Below are positions 49,101 through 61,100 of a stretch of 64,000 nucleotides of DNA, in pieces (positions within the stretch are counted from its first letter, which is position 1; every line of letters starts with the position of its first letter). The stretch comes from Saccharina japonica (taxonomy: Eukaryota > Sar > Phaeophyceae > Laminariales > Laminariaceae): assembly GCA_008828725.1 (NCBI GenBank), contig MEHQ01004429.1, forward strand, positions 411,374 through 475,373. The letters are read 5' to 3'. A program made the translations under genes and the position numbers. The notes under the pieces are model-generated. The model was not told where the DNA came from. It worked only from the letters and a program-made list of their open reading frames with translations, and did no database searches.

Positions 49101-52100
49101 TTTTTGTTTTGCGTTTTGCGTTTTTCCGCCCGAAGTGGTGCACACAAAATTCATCAGTACCCCGTGCATACCTCAAAAATTAGCTTCACGTTGTCCGTCA
49201 TGGGTATTCGGTCACCGTTCGCCAGGGTAAGGATCTTGTTGTCGTCCAGTACGGTGTTGAGATTCTCGATCCAGATGGCATCAACGGGGCCATCGCAGAG
49301 GATCCACTGTTTTCGTTGCAACAAAGTCACGAACAACGCAATCAGCTGGTGATATGTGGCATCCATATACTACCTGTTGCTCTTTACGCTGGTCAAACGG
49401 CGGCTTCATGGAAAATTTTGAAGTTTTGGGGAAGTTACCAAGCTCGGGAAAAATAATGCGTCAGGCGCGTCGAGTCGGTGACGACGCGGTATGAACAACG
49501 AGTGCGCAAAACTTCAACATCAACATTCCGTCGTCGCTTTAGTTCGTACCAGGTACGTAGGCATACAGCTATGAGACCTCTCTGCTGCGATCAGTCGGAT
49601 ACTCTATAACCCAGGCAGGGCTACCGCAGTACCCCTGCATTGACTCTCCGGGAATAAAACATTACCTGCATGTCCTTCCTGGTTCGATCGTTGAACTTGC
49701 TCCACATGGCGGCGAATACGCCATCCACCCACTCCCCCGAAGCCTTGTTCGTCTCGCCGAACATTTCTTCGGCGCGTATGGCCTTCGGGTTCATGCGGAT
49801 ATTCTTGTGCTGTATTCCGGTCGTCTTTGTCAGTGCACTCTGTGCGCCATTTGCAACATGGTACAAAACGAACAGCGTCGGGGTGGGAGCAAGGAAGGGT
49901 TGGCTTGACACTTGACACCGTCCTGGCATTTTCGCTATGTAGCTGAATTTTGATATTATTGGCATGGGCCCGTGCGTTTGATATAATTGACGACGTGTTT
50001 TAAACCTGTGCGTTTGATGTCGTTGGCATTTATGGATCCGTGTGTTTGGTATTTCTTTGACACGGGCCCGTTCATTTGATGTCATTGACATGAGCCCGTG
50101 CACATACCTGGTATCATACCGAGTTTTTGTGAGTCGGAGTCGATATCAGTAGGATGGGCCCCAGACATACATATTGACTTTGTTTTAGCAGGATTCGATA
50201 TCATCGAGATATTAATCAGGCCCTTTTTTGCTGAAGTCTACATACCGTTGGTACCTCCTAAGATATGAACCTACATGCGTGCTGTTGCACTTATCTTAGC
50301 GAAGATCACCATTTATGAATACATATGTCGTGCGGGTGCCTGTAACGTGCTATGTTGTCGAGATCACCATACATCTGTCGTGAAGCTCTACCTGTGGTGT
50401 GGTAAATGAGAAAGATTACCATGTATACTGTACATATATACATCGGTCGTGCAGGCACCTGTAGCGTGCTGATTGTGGAGCTTTTCCCCGCCCCCGGCGG
50501 TCCGACCATCATCACTCCGTGTCGGACCAGCGTCGTCTCGTAGAGCTGCAAAACCTTCAGGCGCCAAGAAGGGTGAGGGACGAGACCCTCCTTCTCGATA
50601 GACGCCCTAGCGGCCGCCTCCACCTTTAAGAACAAGGGATGAGGGACACAAGCAAGATCAAGAGTGCCATAACGTTTGACACATCGAATATTGGCGGTTC
50701 AAAAAGGGTATTATGATACCGTGAATACCACTTTGTTGTGGCGAATGGACGACATGCTACGATAGAGGTTGCACCATGTTTTTTTTCATGATGTTGGGTC
50801 ACTCGAGGAGCTCGATTCCCCCCTCCCAAAAAACTGGTTTTATAGAAGGAAAACAAAAAGCGCTATCATACCCGATTAACAACCCCGTGGCCTAATATAG
50901 CAATGTGAAGAAAAAAAAATGGAATTCCGACAAATTTGGGTTAACCCATTCAGAACCAAAAAAACATACCCCCACATTAATTTCAAGTAGTTTGCCCCCA
51001 AAAATGGGGAACCAGTTCTTGAAGGGTTAATGAGCCCAGTCATTCCGAAAACATTTCGGCCGTAAATTTTTGTAACTCTATCGCAGCACGCGTCAACGCC
51101 TTTCACCTCGGCATGAGCGTCTCCGGACGACCCGGCGATCACGGTGGGGAATAAGTCTCCCAGCAGGCTGAGGAAGAGGGGCACGTCCTGCGCGATGAGC
51201 TTGGAAAGGTTCATGTCTCGCAGGGTCTTCATGAGCAAAAGGTCCTCGTTCTCGTCCAGGTTGTCTCGTTTGGTTTTGCCCGCCGTTCTGCCATTTGTTT
51301 TTGTTTTGTTGTTGCAAAAAACAAAGACGGCGACGACGACGTGTGCGGCAAGCAAGAGCGGTACAGTGGGTACCTCGGCTTAAGAGAAGTTGTACTGTAG
51401 CACAGCTCGGCCAGAGCTGGGGGATATCTGTTTTTTTTGTATGTTTTTATAGTGGTCATTTTTTTACCTCTGCCGTTTGATGCTCATTCTTCGTGTCCAC
51501 TACGCCCGTCGCAGCTGCTGATTCAAGACGTGGGGCTCGATTCAGTCGCCCTCGCGACACTTGTCATGAAGGGAGCCTTGGGGGAAAGCGAGGTCGACCC
51601 GAGCATAGGCGAGGCATTTCAATGGTGGGTACCGGGGGGGGGGTCCGCTCTCCCCGACAGCAGTGGCTAGGAGTTCACGAAGCCTGTTAGCCCTGCCGCG
51701 TGTATAGTGTGATGGACCCATCCCAGCAATAGTAGAAACTCGGTAAAGTGTTGCTGCACCTTCGATGTTACATAGACGTGCATGCGCTTGGAGCTCTGGA
51801 GAGCGGTGGCAGCGTTGTGAGCCCCGGCGGTGTCTCCCTTGCCGGCTGCGGCGGATGTCGAGCGCAACTGGCAGTGGCAGCCGTTCGATAAACTAAGGTT
51901 CAACGATTCATATGTTTCACCCCAGTCTAATTATTCAGATCCCTGCCCACCGAATAATCTGGAGACACATCGATAGAATCGTGCTGATACCGTGACTCGA
52001 CGCTGCTGCTTCCCCTCGGTCAGGGCTCTGGGCTGCTTGTTCCACGGCAACGAGCTCGTGTGCACCCAGGTGGTCTCGCACGTCGTTGCGCCGCCACCGC

Positions 52101-55100
52101 CGCCCCTAGAGCTCGAGGTAAGCGCATCTGACGATGTTGCCGTTTCCCCACCACCTCCATATATATATATATGCGTAGGTTTTTCTGACCTTCAAACATC
52201 AACATTGGGACATCAGTGTCGGAGACTTGCCGATCTTGGGGGGTGGGGTGTACTCATGTCGTGTACGGCCGTAGTCGTATGACTATAGACCCTCGCATCC
52301 CTACAATGCCGGGACGGAGCACGCTGGGTTTTCGCCGGGGGGGGGGTTATTTGGCAAAATGCGAGTACACGGCAACGGGGTTGTACGGTAGGTCAATGCG
52401 GTTAATTGGAAATTTGGCGCTGTCGCTGTTGTTGTTCACCACATGAACTCATCGCCGAAAACCCTCCAGCCCCATGACCACAGGACAGGCTCGAACAACT
52501 CAGGGGGGGTTGGAAGAATATATCAAGGAATAATAAAATAAAACCAAAACATTACACATAATATAACCGAAGCACATCGTACACCTCAGACAATGGAACA
52601 TATAAAGATAGTACCCATCGAGTTGGGGGGCACGAGAAAGGGTATATATATACACATATACCTCGAACGATCGTCTGGTTCCAGCAGACCGCCAACCGCC
52701 CAAGATATGCCGAAGAGAAAGATGCGCTCCAATTCCTCTGTAGCATCGCCAGAGTCTTGGCTGAGATCTGCCGTATCGAGCATCCCGGAAATAAGCCGCA
52801 TCGCGGCCTTCGGGAGCCACGAGAGTTGGGGCATCGGGCATGAACGGACGAAAATAGGACAGGTTTGGTTCCAAGTTAATGAAGGGGGGACATGTTTGGC
52901 GAACGCGAAGGTGGGGGGGCGGGGGCGGGAGGACAATATCGTGCTTTGGGCCACTTCAAAAACAGTTCTCGCTGAACAGGTTATTGGGAGAATAAATCAA
53001 TCCGTTAAAAGTGGGAAATGATTGCCTTGCCTCCCCCTGCTATGTACCTGCGCAACGTCGTGTCGCAAGCCTCGAGATACGAAGTTAGTCCAGCCTTCAG
53101 CGAGCGGTCAACACCTACTGTAGATATTTTGTTTTGTATTGTGGTTAACCTCCGGCAGACTGGTGCATTTAAAGCCTAAATCTCACCACACTTTCCACGT
53201 AAAAAATATGTCCCGAAATATAAGGGTCGTTTGTATAATATACTAGAATAAAAACGATACTTATGTTCTGAGACAGAGTGGTATACAATACGCCGTCGTG
53301 TGTCAATTTAACGCCGTCGCTCCCGTTGCTTTTAGCAGAACAAGCTGCTGCTACCTCGGGGCGGGTGAGTATAGGTTGACGAGACCTGGCGCGGTGGAGA
53401 TGGCCAAGCACTTCGACGGTCAACAAGCCCACACGATTGGGTGGGTCGTAGCGACACCACTACTGATTTGTCGTCCTCACCTCTACCTGTCCCACTCGAG
53501 TGCACTTGATGACCGGATGGCACGTTCTCGCGATAAAGGCGAATAAATGCCCGGGTTCTTTCGGTCCTAAGCATTCGCCGACGTACTTCCTGGGGGCGGT
53601 GTCGACAAACACGTTCGGGGCAGCGATGAGGGGCTCGTCTGTATACGTAGCACTCCACCCTGCCGCGTGTGTCAATGACAAACGCGAGACGAATGCTTGC
53701 ATGTTCACATATGCGCCTTCCCTGTGTTGTGCTACTACTACTACTGCTACAGTATGGGCCCACCGACAAGAAACATCTCTGAGCAAACCTTAGAATCTTA
53801 CAGCATATCAATCTGGTGCTAGAAGAAGTCATATATTCGGATGATGTTGAACCTGAAAAAGCCCAGTAGCGCGTCGCCTCTGGCGGGGGGAAGCTTCTTG
53901 AGGCGGCTCTCGATAACAGGCTGCCAGTCAAGATCACTGTCGGAGACATAGATAATGCCGGCTCGCGAAACCGTCGCAGGTGACGCATTCCGGAGGTCCT
54001 CGACCTGCAAAACCACAAGGAAAAAATGTGTACAGAGTTGCTGCGGAGCTGTGTCTGGCGAGAGCTGCCTCTTGTTCGATGTTTTGGACAATTTCCGGCG
54101 ACTCTTGACGGACGGTTAAAGATTTGCGCTTCGCTTTGTTCGGCTGTGCTTAGCCCACTAGGTTTCCTGCCCTTGACGCATTGGGTGTGTTCAACGTTAC
54201 TATTACGGGAGTACATAATAATCAGAACCAACCATGGTTCGTAGACATAGGGGGGTATATAGGGTTTCGGGATCCATCGTGGCTTGTGATTACTTTTGCC
54301 CATCCGTAATATTAAACCATCCACACAAAACGAATGACAGGTGTAGAAGTATTTAGACATTTACGGGGCCCGCGTTCTACCTACACCGGAGACAAACTAT
54401 CTGCTGCGACCAGACGGCACGTACTCAACCGTGTATGAACGACACCATTCAAAAGCAGAGACACTGCTACTATTTAAAACGGCAAAAACAACATTTTGGA
54501 AGCTCCGCACTCAGACCGCTTACGAGAAAGTTTATTATTAGGAATCGGGAACCGATAGAAAAATAAAGTGTAGTTTGTTGTTGTAGAGAGAATTTGGCGT
54601 TATGGTTCATATTCTTGGCCGAGTAAGAAGTACGTAGCACACTTCAGCAGCAGCTGGCATTGTTTGGTTTATCGTGCTTGTGGAAATACCAAGTGGATAC
54701 CGCACGGAACGGTGCTGGCAGACTGGCAAAACACGCGAACAGGCAGGGCTGTTGTTTACAACTAGACAGCGGTCGCTCGCTGGACCAGATAATTCGTGAT
54801 TTCTATTTTACGCTCTGGACGGAAATTTAAGAAACGTTTTTTGTTTTGCGTTTTGCGTTTTTCCGCCCGAAGTGGTGCACACAAAATTCATCAGTACCCC
54901 GTGCATACCTCAAAAATTAGCTTCACGTTGTCCGTCATGGGTATTCGGTCACCGTTCGCCAGGGTAAGGATCTTGTTGTCGTCCAGTACGGTGTTGAGAT
55001 TCTCGATCCAGATGGCATCAACGGGGCCATCGCAGAGGATCCACTGTTTTCGTTGCAACAAAGTCACGAACAACGCAATCAGCTGGTGACATGCGGCATC

Positions 55101-58100
55101 CATATACTACCTGTTGCTCTTTACGCTGGTCAAGCGGCGGTTTCATGGAAAATTTTGAAGTTTTGGGGAAGTTACCAAGCTCGGGAAAAATAATGCGGCA
55201 GGCGCGTCGAGTCGGTGACGACGCGGTATAAACAACGAGTGCGCAAAACTTCAACATCAACATTCCGTCGTCGCTTTAGTTCGTACCAGGTACGTAGGCA
55301 TACAGCTATGAGACCTCTCTGCTGCGATCAGTCGGATACGCTATAACTCAGGCAGGGCTACCACAGTATCCCCGCATTGACTCGCCGGGAATAAAACATT
55401 ACCTGCATGTCCTTCCTGGTTCGATCGTTGAACTTGCTCCACATGGCGGCGAATACACCATCCACCCACTCCCCCGAAGCCTTGTTCGTCTCGCCGAACA
55501 TTTCTTCGGCGCGTATGGCCTTCGGGTTCATGCGGATATTCTTGTGCTGTATTCCGGTCGTCTTTGTCAGTGCACTCTGTGCGCCATTTGCAACATGGTA
55601 CAAAACGAACAGCGTCGGGGTGGGAGCAAGGAAGGGTTGGCTTGACACTTGACACCGTCCTGGCATTTTCGCTATGTAGCTGAATTTTGATATTATTGGC
55701 ATGGGCCCGTGCGTTTGATATAATTGACGACGTGTTTTAAACCTGTGCGTTTGATGTCGTTGGCATTTATGGATCCGTGTGTTTGGTATTTCTTTGACAC
55801 GGGCCCGTTCATTTGATGTCATTGACATGAGCCCGTGCACATACCTGGTATCATACCGAGTTTTTGTGAGTCGGAGTCGATATCAGTAGGATGGGCCCCA
55901 GACATACATATTGACTTTGTTTTAGCAGGATTCGATATCATCGAGATATTAATCAGGCCCTTTTTTGCTGAAGTCTACATACCGTTGGTACCTCCTAAGA
56001 TATGAACCTACATGCGTGCTGTTGCACTTATCTTAGCGAAGATCACCATTTATGAATACATATGTCGTGCGGGTGCCTGTAACGTGCTATGTTGTCGAGA
56101 TCACCATACATCTGTCGTGAAGCTCTACCTGTGGTGTGGTAAATGAGAAAGATTACCATGTATACTGTACATATATACATCGGTCGTGCAGGCACCTGTA
56201 GCGTGCTGATTGTGGAGCTTTTCCCCGCCCCCGGCGGTCCGACCATCATCACTCCGTGTCGGACCAGCGTCGTCTCGTAGAGCTGCAAAACCTTCAGGCG
56301 CCAAGAAGGGTGAGGGACGAGACCCTCCTTCTCGATAGACGCCCTAGCGGCCGCCTCCACCTTTAAGAACAAGGGATGAGGGACACAAGCAAGATCAAGA
56401 GTGCCATAACGTTTGACACATCGAATATTGGCGGTTCAAAAAGGGTATTATGATACCGTGAATACCACTTTGTTGTGGCGAATGGACGACATGCTACGAT
56501 AGAGGTTGCACCATGTTTTTTTTCATGATGTTGGGTCACTCGAGGAGCTCGATTCCCCCCTCCCAAAAAACTGGTTTTATAGAAGGAAAACAAAAAGCGC
56601 TATCACACCCGATTAACAACCCCGTGGCCTAATATAGCAATGTGAAGAAAAAAAAATGGAATTCCGACAAATTTGGGTTAACCCATTCAGAACCAAAAAA
56701 ACATACCCCCACACTAATTTCAAGTAGTTTGCCCCCAAAAATGGGGAACCAGTTCTTGAAGGGTTAATGAGCCCAGTCATTCCGAAAACATTTCGGCCGT
56801 AAATTTTTGTAACTCTATCGCAGCACGCGTCAACGCCTTTCACCTCGGCATGAGCGTCTCCGGACGACCCGGCGATCACGGTGGGGAATAAGTCTCCCAG
56901 CAGGCTGAGGAAGAGGGGCACGTCCTGCGCGATGAGCTTGGAAAGGTTCATGTCTCGCAGGGTCTTCATGAGCAAAAGGTCCTCGTTCTCGTCCAGGTTG
57001 TCTCGTTTGGTTTTGCCCGCCGTTCTGCCATTTGTTTTTGTTTTGTTGTTGCAAAAAACAAAGACGGCGACGACGACGTGTGCGGCAAGCAAGAGCGGTA
57101 CAGTGGGTACCTCGGCTTAAGAGAAGTTGTACTGTAGCACAGCTCGGAAACACCTATCTTAAACTACAGTAGCGCTCATCTCTTATCCACAGTGAGTGTT
57201 AAATATACCTGGTATGTTTTTTGTATAGGCGGGTCCCAGCCGATTTGGTCCTGCCCTAACCGTACTATTATCTTAGCGTGCCAATTCTCAAGTCGGAATA
57301 CCCACTGCAGTACCATAACGAGGCGTTCTATGATAGGGGGATAGGGGGGTATGACCACGTTCCGTCCGAAAAAAAATGATGACACCTTAATTGAAGCACT
57401 ACCCTTTACCACTGGAAGCACACTCGATCTGTCTTTTAAAGTATCCATGGGATCCCGTCCATCGGGTTTTAAGCGCACAAACAATTATCGCAAAACTCAG
57501 TTTTTGGACGAGGTGTTACAGAGCCTTTCAAGTGAGAACCCCCGGCAAAAATTAGGTGCACTTCTGAACAACGCGTGCTGCGATAGAGGTACTGTACCTT
57601 TTTTTGGCCGAAATGTTTTCTGAATGATCGAAACCCTTGGCCCAAAATCGGAGGTCTTTCATTCTTCAGGGCATAGTGTAAAGGCCACATTGTATTGTTA
57701 ATCGGGTACATAGCATTTTTGGTTTCTTCCAAAAGGCAGGTGGCTTACTATTGATATAGGGCGTCTCAAGCGAGGAGCCCCAGAAAACTCTGTAACATGG
57801 TGTCACCTCCACCGTATATTTTCCTCCAAAGGCAGGTGGCTTACTATTGTTTTTTTTTTTGTCCATCCCATTTATTATCGTCGCCCTTCCTTTCTCTCTC
57901 CTTCCTAGTCGTAACTCAGATCCGGGATCACAAAGTAGGCTCTTCTCCCTCCTCCCCCACTACGGTGCTTGCCTTGCTTTTTATAGGGCGCCTCAAATAA
58001 AGAGCCTCAGAAAACTCTGTAACATGGTGTCACCTCCACCGTAGCATGCATCCTGCAGTATATGGCATGCGTCTTATGAACGCCAACACGGGCGATTTTG

Positions 58101-61100
58101 GATGTAACGTGGCTCTGTGCGTTTTGCGTGAATGATAGACACCTCGAATCTTGACCGCTCTTCCCCCCTCTAATTTTTTCCAAGAGCTGTGTGTGTGGGC
58201 GGGCTAGAAGAAATATGTAGACAAGGCTATAGCCACGTGTTTTCATTAGTTCAGCAAAGTGCTCACCACACCAATATATATCACAGCGGAAAATGTCGTG
58301 ACACTAGTTATGCCACCACAGCTTGTTTCATAGCAACCTCCGGGTACTTTCGGCACGGGCGTTAACGGGCAGAACGTACCGAGCATACATCCCGACTCAA
58401 ACTCCTGAGCTCTCATTTGCCGGAATAAACCCCGGGGAAAAAAATGTTCCATGACGATACGAGCGAGGAATGCCTGGTTTCAAATATGCAACTCCCTCCA
58501 AATGCCCCAAGGCTACGGTAGGGGGGTAAATTTAGGCCCTACTGGTATTTTTTTTCCGTCCCTCAGAGCCATTCGGTCGAATGGCTACCCTAACTATTGT
58601 TATTGTTATTATCGTTGTCATCCGACAACGTGTAGCAATTACAGTAGCTTCAACGTTGATCACTCATAAGCACTCCGAAGGAAGAGAACCACGCTGCGAA
58701 GTATTTCTCAAACTCCGACGACAGAGGCAGCCCACTAGCGTCGACGTAGCTTTGGCCGCGTTTCCTCTTGCTACCGTGCACTTTTCAACTGGAGGTAACC
58801 CTGATGTAGGACTTGGCCACTAGTGAAAGTATCATGTTAACCGATAATTGCTCACTCGAGGAGTTCAGCCGGTCCCAGTGACAAAATATTGCCGCTGAAG
58901 GGAAAAGCTAACTGCAATCTTTCTCTACCCTACCGTGGCATTGCTCACCAGTCCAATCCTGCTGCGCCGCGCTTTTACGCTCGCCCTCCCTCGCTCACCT
59001 TAGGACGCTGAGGATGTTCCTGAGGCCGAAGTCATAGTGCTTCTGCTTGGACAGCTGCTGCTCACACAGGGCGTACAGCACGTTGAACTTTCTCGCGAGA
59101 TCTGAAAAGCTTTGGTAGCCAACCGAACAGAGCTTAACCTTCATGATGATCTCTCGATCGGGTACCATCATGGCCACCGATCGAAACAGAACCTGATGGG
59201 GGGGGGGGGGGGGGGACTCATGTTGTGCACGGCCGTAGTCATATGACCATAGACCCTCGCATCCCTACAATGCCGGGACGGAGCGCGTCGGGTTTTCACC
59301 AACCAGGCAGACATTGCTTGCACCAAGCGCGAAACGCCGTGAGGTATTGGGCGAGTCGCATGGAGGGTGAGCTGCATCCTGCTAAGAACCGCCTCTGAGG
59401 CGGACTTGCATATGGACGACAGCTTCAATGAGTTAATTTAATTTCTGGTGTGGCCACTTCCGGAGATAGCAATGGGTTTTACTATGTAACTGCCTCGCGG
59501 ACGCCTTACCATATTAACACTACGTGATACGACCATTCCCCTTGTGCGGAACAAAGGTTCTCCACCCCGCACAAATGATCTGCTCGACCGCCAGCTTCGG
59601 TGACCGCCAAAAAAAAAAAAAAAACGGCACCCTGGTTGTCTAGCTCACGCAGCGAGTGGCGTGTTTTACAGCGTCGTTGCCAACCGACGCCAACCCAACC
59701 TATAAATATATAATATATTTATAAACTAGGGGGGGGTGAATTTGGGGTAAAACGCGTCAGGGGAGTGAGACATGAGTCGATATTTTTGGAAAAAAGTGAG
59801 CTTGAAGTAAAAGGCGTCAGGGAAATGAGACATGAGTCTAGATATTTTCGGGTTTCATTTGGCTCGGGGGTTTCTGTCATGGACTGAAGCGATAATGATT
59901 AGCCACTCCTTTCACTTCGGTGTTGGGCACCACCATATCACGGACTAGCGGTCTCGAACTCTTCTGTCCCAAACACTCCTTCTGCAAAAAAACATCGTGG
60001 TCGCTTTAATTCGTGTATAGTTTGGGATTAATGAGGCCTCTCTGCTGCGATCAACCGGAGGCTCTCACCCAGGGCTACTACCCCCCCCGGGTTGATCCGA
60101 TGCCAATCAACGCGGCACCTTGTCGCAGAGAATAGTTCCCTTGGTTAGATAAACACTACGCACACCGCCCTTTATTGTGAAGCGCACCTTGAGATTTTTC
60201 GGGAATTTCTTGTAGTCTTCCGACGTAAAGCTAATCGTCGCGCAATGCTGTGAAGCGCACACACCTTCAGATTTTCGGGAAGCTCTTGTCTTCCCTGGTA
60301 GCCCGGATTCATGGTGATAAAGTAAGCCACGTCTCGCTTGAGTCCGATGACCTGGCTATCTCCCGGGAACACGAACTGCTTTGCTCCGACACGTTTCGCG
60401 TTCGTGATGGCCAAAACCTGAATTAAAAAAAAGCGAGCGGCGCAATTAAAAACCAAACAAAAGTGTAGACGCACCTTCAATATTAAATAAAGTATTATAA
60501 ATACGTCAGCTGTGAGTTCAAGCGATTGGATAGTAGATGCTCAACTTTGCGAGCTGCTTCGTGGTAACTACTGCTCGATTTGAGAATATGCCGTTCGCGC
60601 GTGTTATGTGTTTATTCCTATTTTACTGAACTGTCTTGTAACCACGGACTGTTCTTTTGGCGATAAGTTAATGTGAAAACAACAACAACTACCGTATACC
60701 CGAGCAAGCGCTGGTGGTTGAAAAAAATGAGGTACCTGCTGCGCAACCACAGAGAGCACCGGCAGCTCAATTCTGTTGAACTCGTCGAAGCATCCCCAGA
60801 GCCCCGCCTGACACAAGCCCTTAAATATCTTGGCCATGTCGGTGTATCGCTGCTGGTCCGTGCAGTTTGTAACCACCTGTGCAGCAAAATTCGAGCACCA
60901 AATTGTAGCAATGTGTTCGTGAACATATTTCCCGGGGTTTTACGTACAAATCGGGTGCGAGAGGCCTTACCATGATACGCATGCCGTGTAACAATATCAA
61001 GAACTGACGCGTGCTATACGATCGGGGTGGAATTTTCTTGGAACTTTCTGGCCAACATCGTTGCCTCTACAGTGCGGTAGGAGGGACAGTTTTGTACTCC

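Larger units (their letters stand above)
46436..51410. repeat. 3'-proximal copy of a direct 5-kb duplication
   Basis: From about 46790 to 51410 this matches 52527-57147 at a constant offset of 5737 bp with only scattered substitutions (for example near 49351, 49455, 49620-49680). The left 350 bp (46436-46790) matches 52240-52527 with many small indels. It contains exons 6 to 12 complete. N bases occur at 48783-48784 and 49006, where the other copy reads normal sequence. The high-coordinate boundary is sharp: after CACAGCTCGG the copies diverge at once. Confidence 0.95.
52240..57147. repeat. 5'-proximal copy of the direct 5-kb duplication
   Basis: Partner of 46436-51410. Both copies begin inside a poly-G-bordered dispersed repeat and end after CACAGCTCGG. 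Exons 6 to 12 here sum to 1125 bp, exactly 375 codons, so including both copies keeps the frame. The structure could come from unequal exchange between dispersed repeats, or from two haplotypes or a misjoin being assembled in series. Confidence 0.95.

Noticed and set aside
53332..54360. A 342-residue open frame on the minus strand (also at 47595-48623), the longest in the window.
   Set aside because: It runs through exon 10, its intron and exon 11 in the wrong frame, is rich in arginine from shifted GC-rich codons, and contradicts the NASPATVSR dynein reading.
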